DNA of 64,000 nt, taken from assembly GCF_039555755.1 (NCBI RefSeq), contig NZ_CP154631.1:1240001-1304000 (forward strand). Reading direction: 5' to 3'. A program made the translations under genes and the position numbers. The notes under the pieces were generated by a model, which was not told the origin of the DNA, ran no database searches, and worked only from the letters and a program-made list of their open reading frames with translations. Below, piece by piece: positions 19,198 to 28,395 of the stretch; position 1 is the first letter of the stretch; every line of letters starts with the position of its first letter. This DNA is from Pseudomonas sediminis. GTDB lineage: Bacteria > Pseudomonadota > Gammaproteobacteria > Pseudomonadales > Pseudomonadaceae.

Positions 19198-19221
19198 TTC
19201 GCGAGCAGAGCTCGCTCCCAC
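19198..19221. repeat. 24-bp REP-type repeat between bioB and bioF
   Basis: Exact reverse complement of 16372-16395. The pair brackets bioF-bioH-bioC in inverted orientation. Confidence 0.85.
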
Positions 19222-19231
19222 ATAAAAGGAA

Positions 19232-20290
19232 TCAGGCCGAAGCGGCGTTGTAGAACAGCTTGGAATCGCGCTGCTCGACCAGCGCCTGTTCGATGGCCGC
19301 CTGGTGCACCTCGTCGGCGTGTTCTTCGCGCTCCTCAGGCTTGATGCCGAGGCGCTTGAACAGGGCCATGTCCTTATCCGCCTGCGGGTTGGCGGTGGTC
19401 AACAGCTTCTCGCCGTAGAATATCGAGTTGGCGCCTGCCATGAAGGCCAGGGCCTGCATCTGCTCGTTCATCGCCTCGCGGCCGGCAGACAGGCGCACGT
19501 GGGATTTCGGCATCATGATCCGTGCCACGGCCAAAGTGCGGATGAAGTCGAACGGGTCGACGTCCTTCTCCTCGGCCAGCGGCGTGCCCTTGACCTTGAC
19601 CAGCATGTTGATCGGCACGCTTTCCGGGTGCTCCGGCAGGTTGGCCAGCTGGATCAGCAGCCCGGCGCGGTCATCCACCGACTCGCCCATGCCGAGGATG
19701 CCACCCGAGCAGATCTTCATCCCCGCCTCGCGCACGTAGGCCAGGGTCTGCAGGCGCTCACCGTAGGTGCGAGTAGTGATGATGCTGCCGTAGAACTCCG
19801 GCGAGGTATCGAGGTTGTGGTTGTAGTAGTCCAGGCCCGCGTCAGCCAGCGCCTGGGTCTGCTCCTGATCGAGGCGACCAAGAGTCATGCAGGTTTCCAG
19901 GCCGAGCTTCTTCACGCCCTTCACCATTTCCAGCACGTAAGGCATGTCCTTGGCGGACGGATGCTTCCACGCGGCGCCCATGCAGAAACGCGTGGAGCCG
20001 ATGGCCTTGGCCTCGGCGGCCGCCTCCAGCACCTTCTGCACTTCCATCAGCTTTTCCTTGTCCAGGCCGGTGTTGTAGTGGCCGGACTGCGGGCAGTACT
20101 TGCAGTCTTCCGGGCAGGCGCCGGTCTTGATCGACAGCAGGGTCGAGACCTGCACGCGGTTCGGGTCGAAGTGCTGGCGATGGACGCTCTGCGCCTGGAA
20201 CAGCAGGTCGTTGAAAGGCTGCTCGAACAGCGCGCGAACCTCGGCGAGGCTCCAGTCGTGGCGGGTGGTGATTTCGGCGGTTGCGCTCAT
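19232..20290 (-). CDS. bioB: Biotin synthase
   Basis: A 352-residue radical-SAM enzyme that inserts sulphur into dethiobiotin. The radical-SAM cluster cysteines are at residues 59, 63 and 66 (CPEDCKYC), and the remaining family motifs ([23 protein letters not shown]) are intact. The start is the ATG at 20290 with AAGGA upstream; an open frame extends 54 bases further but lacks homology. It heads the bio run and is preceded by a strong promoter overlapped by a BirA-type operator. Confidence 0.97.
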   Translation of the reverse strand: MSATAEITTRHDWSLAEVRALFEQPFNDLLFQAQSVHRQHFDPNRVQVSTLLSIKTGACPEDCKYCPQSGHYNTGLDKEKLMEVQKVLEAAAEAKAIGSTRFCMGAAWKHPSAKDMPYVLEMVKGVKKLGLETCMTLGRLDQEQTQALADAGLDYYNHNLDTSPEFYGSIITTRTYGERLQTLAYVREAGMKICSGGILGMGESVDDRAGLLIQLANLPEHPESVPINMLVKVKGTPLAEEKDVDPFDFIRTLAVARIMMPKSHVRLSAGREAMNEQMQALAFMAGANSIFYGEKLLTTANPQADKDMALFKRLGIKPEEREEHADEVHQAAIEQALVEQRDSKLFYNAASA

Positions 20291-20357
20291 CTGAGAGGTC
20301 CTTCGACGCTTGGTGGCATCTGTTGTCAGGCCCACGCGGGGCATTCAGGCTTGGGCC

Positions 20358-20385
20358 ATCATAAGTGGCGATTGGATGCTGTCAA
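20358..20385 (-). promoter_or_regulatory. Sigma-70 promoter of bioB
   Basis: On the minus strand TTGACA (20380-20385), a 16-bp spacer and TATGAT (20358-20363) make a near-consensus promoter about 60 bp upstream of the bioB start. Confidence 0.85.
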
Positions 20386-20409
20386 CCACGAGAAAGACAC
20401 AGGTTTACA
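20380..20409. promoter_or_regulatory. BirA-type biotin operator
   Basis: TGTCAACC (20380-20387), 14 bases, GGTTTACA (20402-20409): an inverted repeat matching the TTGTAAACC-N14/16-GGTTTACAA biotin operator with one mismatch between arms. It overlaps the -35 box of the bioB promoter, so occupation by biotinyl-5'-AMP-bound BirA would block transcription. Confidence 0.85.
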
Positions 20410-20486
20410 TATGATCAATTAATAACCAATAGAACTTATGTCATGGCACAAGGCCAAATGCTTACCCCTCCCACAGGATGTTCTGC

Positions 20487-20780
20487 ATGCAGGTTGAAGG
20501 TTTTTTTGAAGGGCTCGGCGAAGCGCTGGGTCGCGCCATCCGTTTCATCGTCGACATGTTGTCTGGCGTGCTAGGCGCCATGGCCGATGCCATCGACGAC
20601 TTTCTCCAGGGTATGGCCAGGGCCATTGGCATGGACGTGTCGATCTTCAGCATCATCCTGCTGATCATCGGCCTGCTGTTCCTGTTCAGCGGCGCTCGTT
20701 CACTGCTGCGCGGCTCGATCATCGGCGGGGTGATCTGGCTGTTTCTCGGCCTGATCGTCATGGGCTGGCTCATCCGCTGA
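20487..20780 (+). CDS. Small membrane protein of unknown function
   Basis: A 97-residue protein. An amphipathic N-terminal part (residues 1-45) is followed by two hydrophobic segments (about 50-68 and 76-95: FSIILLIIGLLFLFSG and IIGGVIWLFLGLIVMGWLI). The start is placed at the ATG 20487 because AGGA lies eight bases upstream; an in-frame ATG at 20478 is part of that ribosome site. I do not recognise the family. It is divergent from bioB and 43 bp upstream of comF. Confidence 0.7.
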   Translation: MQVEGFFEGLGEALGRAIRFIVDMLSGVLGAMADAIDDFLQGMARAIGMDVSIFSIILLIIGLLFLFSGARSLLRGSIIGGVIWLFLGLIVMGWLIR

Positions 20781-20823
20781 CGCGAACTACACTTATGGCA
20801 CCACCGCTCATGGATGAGCCGCG

Positions 20824-21564
20824 ATGCCATTATTCGACCCAACCCTTCTGCAACGCCTCCCCTGGCTGCGACCGCACCGCCATTGCCAGCTTTGCGACGA
20901 AACCACCGATCACCCCACGCACGCGGTCTGCACGGCTTGCGAGGCCGAGTTGCCGTGGCTCGGTGCACATTGCCAGATCTGTGCGGTGCCATTGCCGGCC
21001 CACGGCATGATCTGCGGCGCCTGCCAGAACAAGCCGCCGAGCTTCAGCCGCGTGGAGGCGCCCTGGCGCTATGCCTTCCCCGTCGACAATCTGATCACCC
21101 GCTTCAAGCATCAGGCGCAATGGCCGTACGGCCGTCTGCTTGCCGAGCTGTTGGCCGAACACCTGCACCATGCCTTCGATGAGGGATTGCCCCGCCCCCA
21201 GGCGCTGTTGCCCGTTCCATTGGCCCGCAAGCGCCAACGGCGACGCGGCTTCAATCAGGCGCAGATGCTCGCCGAATGGCTGGGCGCCAGCCTCCACCTG
21301 CCGGTGCAACATGACTGGCTCCAGCGCCGTGTCGATACGCCCGCACAGCAAGGGCTGGATGCCGCGACACGCAAGCGTAATCTGCGTCAGGCCTTCAGCC
21401 TGGAACTGCAGGCCAAGGTGGCTGGCGCGCACCTGGCGCTGGTCGACGACGTGCTCACCACCGGCGCCACGGCGGGCGTACTCGCCCACCTGCTGCGTCG
21501 CGCCGGCGCCCTGCGCGTCGATGTGTATTGCCTGGCCCGCACGCCACGGCCGGGCGACGCCTGA
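20824..21564 (+). CDS. comF: ComF family phosphoribosyltransferase-like protein
   Basis: A 246-residue ComF/GntX protein. The N-terminal half carries a four-cysteine zinc-binding pattern (CQLCDETT, CTAC, CQICAVPLP, CGACQ). The C-terminal half is a PRTase fold with the PRPP loop LALVDDVLTTGATAGVL. In naturally transformable bacteria ComF is needed for DNA uptake; in pseudomonads its role is less clear. It is co-oriented with modE, 61 bp upstream. Confidence 0.9.
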   Translation: MPLFDPTLLQRLPWLRPHRHCQLCDETTDHPTHAVCTACEAELPWLGAHCQICAVPLPAHGMICGACQNKPPSFSRVEAPWRYAFPVDNLITRFKHQAQWPYGRLLAELLAEHLHHAFDEGLPRPQALLPVPLARKRQRRRGFNQAQMLAEWLGASLHLPVQHDWLQRRVDTPAQQGLDAATRKRNLRQAFSLELQAKVAGAHLALVDDVLTTGATAGVLAHLLRRAGALRVDVYCLARTPRPGDA

Positions 21565-21625
21565 CTTGACGCGCCAGGCGCAGTCACGCACCTTGCCCGA
21601 CATCCTTCCTGGCCACGCCTCAATC

Positions 21626-22390
21626 ATGTCGCAGCTCGATCCCCTCGCCCAATTGCTCAGCCGCCGCCCGAAACGCCTGGCCCTGCTCGAGCAGATCGCC
21701 GAACAAGGCTCCATCACCCGTGCCGCCAAGGCCGCCGGGCTGAGCTACAAGGCCGCCTGGGATGCCATCGACGAGTTGAACAACCTCTCGGAGCAGCCCC
21801 TGGTCAGCCGCAACGTCGGTGGCAAAGGCGGCGGCGGTGCACGCCTGACACCCGCTGGCGAACGTCTACTGGCACTGCAACAACGCCTGCAGGCGCTGCA
21901 GGTGCAACTGCTGCAGGCCGCCGGTGACGACGCCGACCTGGCGCTGCTCGGCCGCCTGATGCTGCGCACCAGTGCGCGCAACCAGCTCACCGGCCGCGTG
22001 CGCGCGATTCACGCCCACGGCCACAACGACCTGATCGATATCGAACTGCCCGGCGGCAGCCGTCTGCAAGCGCAGATCACCCATGACAGCACCGAGAACC
22101 TGCAACTGAGCGAAGGCAGCGGCGTGGTCGCGCTGATCAAGGCTGGCTGGCTGGAACTGCAGCCACTCGATGCAGCGCCAGCAGAACAGCACAATGCACT
22201 CGAAGGCCGTATCGAACAGATTCTGCCGGCCAGCGACGGCCCCAGCGATGTGCGCATCAGCCTGCCTAATGGCCAAACCCTGTGCGCCCTGCTCGAATCC
22301 GCTCGCCTGGCCGAACTGGGACTGCGCGTCGGCGACCAGGTACGCGCACAGTTCGCCGCCAGCCAGGTGCTGCTCGGTACGCAACTGTAG
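21626..22390 (+). CDS. modE: Molybdate-responsive regulator ModE
   Basis: A 254-residue protein. The N-terminal LysR-like winged helix contains GSITRAAKAAGLSYKAAWDAI, and two tandem Mop/TOBE molybdate-binding domains follow (~125-185 and ~195-254). It normally represses the modABC transporter when molybdate is plentiful, but no mod transport genes are in the window. The start is the ATG at 21626; upstream in-frame codons overlap comF and lack homology. The ribosome site is weak. Confidence 0.92.
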   Translation: MSQLDPLAQLLSRRPKRLALLEQIAEQGSITRAAKAAGLSYKAAWDAIDELNNLSEQPLVSRNVGGKGGGGARLTPAGERLLALQQRLQALQVQLLQAAGDDADLALLGRLMLRTSARNQLTGRVRAIHAHGHNDLIDIELPGGSRLQAQITHDSTENLQLSEGSGVVALIKAGWLELQPLDAAPAEQHNALEGRIEQILPASDGPSDVRISLPNGQTLCALLESARLAELGLRVGDQVRAQFAASQVLLGTQL

Positions 22391-22419
22391 GGCGGCTGCA
22401 ACTCGCTAATAACGCCAAC

Positions 22420-22436
22420 GGCGGGTTACACCCGCC
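22420..22436. repeat. Short intergenic palindrome after modE
   Basis: GGCGGGT-TAC-ACCCGCC, a perfect 7-bp-arm hairpin typical of Pseudomonas intergenic repeats. It has no T-run, so it is not called a terminator. Confidence 0.6.
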
Positions 22437-22488
22437 CTAGGTTCAGCGCAAGCCGGTAGACTGGGCGCCCACTCACGCGGAGCCGTTC

Positions 22489-23463
22489 ATGAGCCACCCC
22501 TTTTCCACCCTCACCCCGGATCTGGTGCTCGATGCCGTGGAGAGCCTTGGCTACCTCAGCGACGCCCGCGTATTGGCACTCAACAGTTACGAGAACCGCG
22601 TCTATCAAGTCGGCATCGAGGACGAAACACCGCTGATCGCCAAGTTCTATCGTCCGGATCGCTGGAGCGATGCGGCAATCCGCGAGGAGCACAGTTTCAG
22701 CGCCGAGCTGGCCGAGCACGAGGTCCCGGCGGTGGCGCCACTGGCGCGCGATGGCGAGACACTGTTCGAGCACGGTGGCTTCCGATTTGCCCTGTTCCCA
22801 CGCAGGGGCGGCCGCGCGCCAGAGCCGGGCAACCTCGACCAGCTGTACCGCCTTGGCCAGTTGCTCGGACGCATGCATGCCATCGGCGCCAGCCGGCCTT
22901 TCGCTCACCGCGAAACCCTGGCGGTGGACAACTTCGGTCACGCAGCCCTGGCCTCTCTGCTCGACGGCGGCTTCGTGCCGCACAGCCTGCTGCCGGCCTA
23001 CGAGTCGGTAGCGCGCGACCTGCTCACCCGCCTCGATGAACTCTTCGCCCGTGTGCACTACACGCCGATTCGCCTGCACGGCGACTGCCACCCAGGCAAC
23101 CTGTTACACCGCGACGACGCCTTCCATGTCGTCGACCTCGATGACTGCCGCATGGGCCCGGCGGTGCAGGACCTGTGGATGATGCTTGCCGGCGAACGTC
23201 ATGAACGCCTCGGCCAATTGGCCGAACTGGTCGACGGCTACCAGGAATTCCACGACTTCGCCGCCCGCGAACTGCCGTTGATCGAAGGCCTGCGGGCGCT
23301 GCGCCTGATGCATCACAGTGCCTGGATCGCCCGACGCTGGGACGACCCGGCGTTCCCTCTGGCCTTCCCCTGGTTTGCCGGCGAGCGCTACTGGGGCGAC
23401 CAGATTCTCGCCCTGCGCGAACAGATGGCTGCACTGGATGAAGAGCCGTTGCGACTGTTCTGA
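22489..23463 (+). CDS. srkA: Stress response serine/threonine kinase SrkA (YihE/RdoA)
   Basis: A 324-residue APH-type kinase. The catalytic loop is RLHGDCHPGNLLH (aspartate base and metal-binding asparagine) and the metal aspartate follows in VVDLDDC. In E. coli YihE/SrkA is a Ser/Thr kinase linked to Cpx envelope stress and death-pathway protection. The start has GGAG upstream. It appears monocistronic, with a REP repeat 25 bp after the stop. Confidence 0.9.
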   Translation: MSHPFSTLTPDLVLDAVESLGYLSDARVLALNSYENRVYQVGIEDETPLIAKFYRPDRWSDAAIREEHSFSAELAEHEVPAVAPLARDGETLFEHGGFRFALFPRRGGRAPEPGNLDQLYRLGQLLGRMHAIGASRPFAHRETLAVDNFGHAALASLLDGGFVPHSLLPAYESVARDLLTRLDELFARVHYTPIRLHGDCHPGNLLHRDDAFHVVDLDDCRMGPAVQDLWMMLAGERHERLGQLAELVDGYQEFHDFAARELPLIEGLRALRLMHHSAWIARRWDDPAFPLAFPWFAGERYWGDQILALREQMAALDEEPLRLF

Positions 23464-23487
23464 GCCGATGACATCCGGGACCGCAGT

Positions 23488-23510
23488 TCCCGGACTGCAT
23501 CCGGGCTACG
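23488..23510. repeat. Intergenic repeat (TCCCGGACTGCATCCGGGCT)
   Basis: This 23-base element recurs with two differences at 37720-37740. CCCGG and CCGGG arms form a small hairpin. It is a dispersed Pseudomonas repeat. Confidence 0.65.
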
Positions 23511-23681
23511 CACCGACCGCGCCAAGTCCGCGTACCCATACAGTTGCGCGCACCGCGTAAAGTTTGCCTTACGACTTTGCCGGCGTTTCGGTATACATAA
23601 AAAGCTGAACGGACAGACAAGGCAGAGGCCAGAGCGCTAGAATTTCGCGGCAACCGTTAGCTGCCTAACCAAGGATTCTCG

Positions 23682-24575
23682 ATGGCCACCGCCAACCCGC
23701 AACGCGGGTACGTTCTGGGCCTTACCGCCTACATCATCTGGGGCCTGTTCCCGCTCTACTTCAAAGCCCTGCAAAGCGTGCCGGCGATGGAAATCATCGT
23801 GCACCGCGTGCTCTGGTCCGCGCTGTTCGGCGGCCTGCTGCTGCTCGTCTGGAAGCACCCTGGCTGGTGGCGCGAGCTGCGCGACAACCCCAAACGCCTG
23901 GCGGTGCTGGCCGGCTGCGGCCTGCTGATCGCGACCAACTGGCTGGTATACGTGTGGGCGGTGAACAACGACCGCATGATCGAGGCCAGCCTGGGCTACT
24001 ACATCAACCCCTTGATCAACGTATTGCTCGGCCTGCTGATTCTCGGTGAGCGCTTGCGTCGCCTGCAGTGGCTGGCCGTGGCCCTGGCCGCGATAGGCGT
24101 ACTGCAACAACTGTGGCAGGTCGGCAGCCTGCCCTGGGTATCGCTGGTGCTGGCGCTGACCTTCGGCTTCTATGGATTGATCCGCAAACAGGCGCCTGTG
24201 GCGGCATTGCCCGGATTGGTGGTGGAAACCTGGCTGCTGGTGCCGGTGGCGTTGGCCTGGCTGGTTTTGCACCCTACAGCGATGAGCAGCCAGGCCAGCT
24301 TCTGGACCAGTAGCGAAGCACTGTGGCTGGCCGCCGCCGGGCCGATCACCCTGGTGCCGTTGGTGTGCTTCAACGCCGCGGCGCGGCATCTGCCCTACAC
24401 CACGCTGGGATTCCTGCAATACCTGGCTCCGACCCTGGTACTGCTGCAAGCCATCTTGCTGTTCGATGAGCACTTCTCGCCAAGTACCCTGCTGGCCTTC
24501 GCCTGCATCTGGGCGGGGCTTTTTGTGTATAGCCTGGATATCTGGCTGAACCTGCGTAAGCGGCGCAGCGCGTAA
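23682..24575 (+). CDS. rarD: EamA-family permease RarD
   Basis: A 297-residue integral membrane protein with about ten hydrophobic segments in two EamA repeats. The opening GYVLGLTAYIIWGLFPLYFKAL and ASLGYYINPLINVLLGLLILGERL are characteristic of RarD. It is a predicted drug/metabolite exporter; the name reflects an old chloramphenicol-sensitivity link and the substrate is unproven. AAGGA precedes the ATG. Confidence 0.9.
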   Translation: MATANPQRGYVLGLTAYIIWGLFPLYFKALQSVPAMEIIVHRVLWSALFGGLLLLVWKHPGWWRELRDNPKRLAVLAGCGLLIATNWLVYVWAVNNDRMIEASLGYYINPLINVLLGLLILGERLRRLQWLAVALAAIGVLQQLWQVGSLPWVSLVLALTFGFYGLIRKQAPVAALPGLVVETWLLVPVALAWLVLHPTAMSSQASFWTSSEALWLAAAGPITLVPLVCFNAAARHLPYTTLGFLQYLAPTLVLLQAILLFDEHFSPSTLLAFACIWAGLFVYSLDIWLNLRKRRSA

Positions 24576-24740
24576 GAGCTGGTGTGCACAGCGCACCCTG
24601 CGCAGGTCGCGGAAGCCGCAAGGTGTCGCGGGTCCACCTAAGCCGTGTGCACCGGCTTTCCTGCTAGCACTCGCTGAACAGAAAACATCCACCCAGCGCC
24701 AAGCCTCGCCAGCCCTGGCGCGGCGCCTTTCATCCCCGGT

Positions 24741-24861
24741 TTATCCACAGCTCCATCCCCGGCCTTTGTGCACAAGCTATTGATCCTGCTGAATTTTTAG
24801 TCAGCCCATGAAAAACCCCGGAGCACTAAGCTATGCGCCGGGGCTCCCCAGTTTATCCACA
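24741..24861. repeat. DnaA-box-like intergenic element (copy 1)
   Basis: The 311-bp gap between rarD and gcvR holds no gene. It contains TTATCCACA at 24741-24749 and 24853-24861 and TTGTGCACAA at 24766-24775. Bases 24766-24800, read on the minus strand, align with 63061-63106 (CTAAAAAT, CAGGATCA, then CTTGTGCACAA). The gcvR terminator lies inside. Confidence 0.6.
24811..24845 (-). terminator. Terminator of gcvR
   Basis: On the minus strand CCCCGG...CCGGGG arms (24838-24843 and 24816-24821) are followed by TTTTT. The loop is long (16 nt) and itself partly self-complementary. Confidence 0.7.
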
Positions 24862-24886
24862 GGCTGATCCACGCATACCGTGGATA

Positions 24887-25405
24887 TCAATCCTCAGCGC
24901 GCAGATTCAGCTCCACCATCAGGTCATCGGCCAGGGTTTCCAGGCGCGCCTGCAATTGCTCCAGGGCCAGCGTCTCCGGCACGGCCAGCAGCGCTTCGGC
25001 TGTGAACAGCAACTCACCACTCATCGGCGCTGGCGCCACCTCGGTGAGCAGACTCTCCAGGTTGACGCCCTGTTCGGCCAGCACGCGGGTGATGTCGCGG
25101 ACGATACCGGGCCGGTCGTTACCCACCAGTTCCAGGCGAATCGCGGTGAAGCGCCCGCCTGGCTCGCTGCCGCTGGCCGCCAGTTGCACGCGAATGCCTT
25201 GCGCGCTGAGGGCTTCGAGCTCCTTGATCAGGCCGCCGTGGGCCTCGGCCGGTACATCCACCCGCACGATCCCGGCGAACTGCCCGGCCATGCGCGCCAT
25301 GCGGCTCTCCAGCCAGTTGCCGCCATGGGTCGCGACGCAACCCGCCAAGCGCTCGACCAAGCCGGGTTGGTCCTCGGCAATCACCGTCAGTACCAGATGA
25401 TCCAT
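24887..25405 (-). CDS. gcvR: Glycine cleavage system repressor-like ACT protein
   Basis: A 172-residue protein made of two ACT domains. The first starts LVLTVIAEDQPGLVERLAGCVATHGGNW and the second IRLELVGNDRPGIVRDITRVLAEQGVN. This is GcvR architecture, in which the ACT pair senses glycine and antagonises GcvA. No gcv genes are near. It is 36 bp downstream of the GNAT gene and has its own terminator. Confidence 0.85.
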   Translation of the reverse strand: MDHLVLTVIAEDQPGLVERLAGCVATHGGNWLESRMARMAGQFAGIVRVDVPAEAHGGLIKELEALSAQGIRVQLAASGSEPGGRFTAIRLELVGNDRPGIVRDITRVLAEQGVNLESLLTEVAPAPMSGELLFTAEALLAVPETLALEQLQARLETLADDLMVELNLRAED

Positions 25406-25441
25406 GTACTACCTCACTCGTTCACACAGGGTTCGAAAAGG

Positions 25442-25891
25442 TCAGCCGCGCAGCGACAACCAGTAGGTGAAGAACTGTTCGTCACGCACGTAGCCAAGTC
25501 GCTCGTAAAGGCTCTGGCCGGCCAGGTTGGTTTTCGCCGTTTCCAGTTGCAGACCACAGGCGCCGGTCGCCTCGGCATGTGCGCGGGCGGCATTCATCAA
25601 TGCCTCGCCCACGCCTGAGCGGCGGGCGCGTTCGTCGACATACAGATCGCTGAACAACCAGGCCGGTTCCAGCGCCAACGAGGACTGAAAGGGATAAAGC
25701 TGCACGAAGCCCTGCGCCGCGCCCTCCGCGTCGCGGGCGATGAACAGTTGCGAATCACCGCGCTGTAGGCGCTGGCCAAGAAAGCTGGCAACTTCCGCCG
25801 CCTCCCGCGGCACTTGGTAGAAGTGCAGGTAGCCGACGAACAGACGGGTGAGATCAACAAGGTCAGCAGCAACAACAGCGGATACCGTCAT
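25442..25891 (-). CDS. GNAT-family N-acetyltransferase
   Basis: A 149-residue acetyltransferase. The acetyl-CoA loop RRSGVGEALMNAARAHAEA and the C-terminal YERLGYVRDEQFFTYWL are standard GNAT motifs. The start is the ATG at 25891 (MTVSAVVAADLVDL) with GGAG upstream; an open frame extends further but lacks homology. The substrate is unknown. Probably co-transcribed with gcvR. Confidence 0.85.
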   Translation of the reverse strand: MTVSAVVAADLVDLTRLFVGYLHFYQVPREAAEVASFLGQRLQRGDSQLFIARDAEGAAQGFVQLYPFQSSLALEPAWLFSDLYVDERARRSGVGEALMNAARAHAEATGACGLQLETAKTNLAGQSLYERLGYVRDEQFFTYWLSLRG

Positions 25892-25974
25892 GGCAGGCTC
25901 CGGAATGACTGAAAAGCAGTATAGGCGAGGTGGCGTAGGCCATATCGGCGCACTTGTCAGAAGCCAACTCAATT

Positions 25975-25988
25975 AATCGTGTACGATT
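25975..25988. promoter_or_regulatory. Inverted repeat, possible operator
   Basis: AATCGT-GT-ACGATT lies 84 bp upstream of the GNAT start and 208 bp upstream of glcB. Size and symmetry fit a MarR/TetR-type site, but no regulator gene is adjacent. Confidence 0.35.
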
Positions 25989-26120
25989 TTGCTTATTTTG
26001 TGGAACAATAGCGCACCTTTTTTGCACGCACAGCGCACTAAATGTGACCATAAATAGTCTTTTGGTCGCAGACTGACGCCACCCCACTGCATTTACCCAG
26101 GATCTTGATGTAGTATGCCG

Positions 26121-26159
26121 CGCTTTGGACTACAAGACGGAAAACCCGTCTCCAAAGCG
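26121..26159 (+). other. Stable hairpin in the glcB leader
   Basis: CGCTTTGGA (26121-26129) pairs with TCCAAAGCG (26151-26159). Inside it GACGG (26136-26140) pairs with CCGTC (26146-26150) around an AAAAC loop, leaving a six-base CTACAA bulge. No T-run follows, and it ends 36 bp before the glcB ATG. It is either an mRNA leader structure or, as DNA, an operator. Confidence 0.5.
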
Positions 26160-26195
26160 GCTATTGAGTAGAGCTCAGAGAGAGTGAGGCAAGTG

Positions 26196-28373
26196 ATGAC
26201 TGAACGCGTTCAAGTCGGCGGCCTGCAGGTCGCCAAAGCCCTGTACGACTTCGTGAACAACGAAGCCATTCCCGGTACCGGCATCGCTGCCGACCAGTTC
26301 TGGGCCGGTGCCGCTGCGGTCATCAAGGACCTGGCGCCGAAGAACCACGCCCTGCTGGCCAAGCGCGACGAACTGCAGGCGCAGATCGACGCCTGGCACC
26401 AGGCGCGCAAGGGGCAGGCCCATGACGCGGCTGCCTACAAAGCTTTCCTCCAGGAAATCGGCTATCTGCTGCCTGAGCCGGAAGACTTCCACGCCACCAC
26501 CACCAACGTCGATGAAGAAATCGCCCGCCTGGCCGGCCCGCAACTGGTGGTACCGGTGATTAACGCGCGCTTCGCCCTGAACGCCTCCAACGCCCGCTGG
26601 GGCTCGCTGTACGATGCGCTGTACGGCACCGACGTGATCAGCGAAGAAGGTGGCGCCGAGAAGGGCAAGGGCTACAACAAGGTCCGTGGCGACAAGGTCA
26701 TCGCCTTCGCCCGCGCCTTCCTCGACGAGGCCGCGCCGCTGGCTGCCGGCTCGCACGTCGACTCCACCGGTTATGCCATCGTCGACGGCAAGCTGGTCGT
26801 CGCCCTCAAGGGTGGCAGCAACAGCGGCCTGCGTGACGACGCGCAACTGGTCGGTTTCCAGGGCGAGGCCAGCGCGCCGATCGCCGTACTGCTCAAGCAC
26901 AACGGCCTGCACTTCGAAATCCAGATCGACGCCTCCAGCCCGATCGGCAGCACCGATGCCGCCGGCGTCAAAGACGTGCTGATGGAAGCGGCGCTGACCA
27001 CCATCATGGACTGCGAAGACTCCGTCGCCGCCGTCGACGCCGATGACAAGGTGGTGGTCTACAAAAACTGGCTGGGCCTGATGAAAGGCGACCTGGCCGA
27101 AGAAGTGTCCAAAGGCGGCAAGACCTTCACCCGCACCATGAACCCGGATCGCGTCTACACCAAGCCGGACGGCTCCGAGCTGACCCTGCATGGCCGCTCG
27201 CTGCTGTTCGTGCGCAACGTCGGCCACCTGATGACCAACCCAGCCATCCTCGACGCCGAAGGCAACGAGGTTCCGGAAGGCATCCAGGACGCGCTGTTCA
27301 CCAGCCTGATCGCGGTGCACAACCTGATCGGCAACACCACGCGCAAGAACACCCGCACCGGCAGCGTGTACATCGTCAAACCGAAGATGCACGGCCCGGA
27401 AGAAGTCGCCTTCACCAGCGAAATCTTCGCCCGCGTCGAGGATGTGCTGGGCCTGGCCCGCAACACCCTGAAAGTCGGCATCATGGACGAAGAGCGCCGC
27501 ACCACCGTCAACCTCAAGGCCTGCATCAAGGCTGCCTGCGAGCGCGTGGTGTTCATCAACACCGGCTTCCTCGACCGCACCGGTGACGAGATTCACACCT
27601 CCATGGAAGCCGGCGCCGTGGTGCGCAAGGCCGCCATGAAGAGCGAAACATGGATCGGCGCCTACGAGAACAACAACGTCGACGTCGGTCTGGCCACCGG
27701 CCTGCAGGGCCGTGCACAGATCGGCAAGGGCATGTGGGCCATGCCGGATCTGATGGCGGCGATGGTCGAGCAGAAGATCGCCCACCCGCTGTCCGGCGCC
27801 AACACCGCCTGGGTCCCCTCGCCGACCGCCGCCACCCTGCACGCCCTGCACTACCACAAGGTCGACGTGTTCGTCCGTCAGGCCGAACTGGCCAAGCGCA
27901 CCCCGGCTTCGGTGGACGACATCCTGACCATCCCGCTGGCCAAGGACACCAACTGGAGCCAGGAAGAGATCCGCAACGAGCTGGATAACAACGCGCAAGG
28001 CATCCTCGGCTACGTGGTGCGCTGGATCGACCAGGGCGTGGGCTGCTCCAAGGTGCCGGACATCAACGACGTCGGCCTGATGGAAGACCGCGCCACCCTG
28101 CGTATCTCCAGCCAGCTGCTGGCCAACTGGCTGCGCCACGGCATCGTCAGCGAAGCGCAGGTGGTCGAAAGCCTCAAGCGTATGGCGCCGGTGGTGGACC
28201 GTCAGAACGCCAATGACCCGCTGTATCGCCCCATGGCCCCGGACTTCGACAACAACGTCGCCTTCCAGGCCGCGCTGGAGCTGGTCGTCGAAGGCACCAA
28301 GCAGCCCAACGGCTACACCGAGCCGGTGCTGCATCGCCGTCGCCGCGAGTTCAAGGCCAAGAACGGTCTGTGA
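26196..28373 (+). CDS. glcB: Malate synthase G
   Basis: Condenses glyoxylate with acetyl-CoA to malate, needed for growth on acetate, fatty acids and glycolate. At 725 residues it matches the monomeric G isoform, with [17 protein letters not shown] and [18 protein letters not shown] in the TIM barrel. The start is the ATG at 26196 with GAGG upstream; an in-frame GTG/ATG pair 12 bases earlier lacks a ribosome site. It has its own terminator, and no glc dehydrogenase genes are near. Confidence 0.97.
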   Translation: MTERVQVGGLQVAKALYDFVNNEAIPGTGIAADQFWAGAAAVIKDLAPKNHALLAKRDELQAQIDAWHQARKGQAHDAAAYKAFLQEIGYLLPEPEDFHATTTNVDEEIARLAGPQLVVPVINARFALNASNARWGSLYDALYGTDVISEEGGAEKGKGYNKVRGDKVIAFARAFLDEAAPLAAGSHVDSTGYAIVDGKLVVALKGGSNSGLRDDAQLVGFQGEASAPIAVLLKHNGLHFEIQIDASSPIGSTDAAGVKDVLMEAALTTIMDCEDSVAAVDADDKVVVYKNWLGLMKGDLAEEVSKGGKTFTRTMNPDRVYTKPDGSELTLHGRSLLFVRNVGHLMTNPAILDAEGNEVPEGIQDALFTSLIAVHNLIGNTTRKNTRTGSVYIVKPKMHGPEEVAFTSEIFARVEDVLGLARNTLKVGIMDEERRTTVNLKACIKAACERVVFINTGFLDRTGDEIHTSMEAGAVVRKAAMKSETWIGAYENNNVDVGLATGLQGRAQIGKGMWAMPDLMAAMVEQKIAHPLSGANTAWVPSPTAATLHALHYHKVDVFVRQAELAKRTPASVDDILTIPLAKDTNWSQEEIRNELDNNAQGILGYVVRWIDQGVGCSKVPDINDVGLMEDRATLRISSQLLANWLRHGIVSEAQVVESLKRMAPVVDRQNANDPLYRPMAPDFDNNVAFQAALELVVEGTKQPNGYTEPVLHRRRREFKAKNGL

Positions 28374-28395
28374 TTCGCTCATTGCGCGAATGAAT

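Noticed and set aside
22420..22436. Intrinsic terminator after modE
   Set aside because: Hairpin present but no T-run on either side; kept only as a palindrome.
26175..28382. 735-codon minus-strand open frame opposite glcB
   Set aside because: Mirror of glcB codon structure with no ribosome site or domain.
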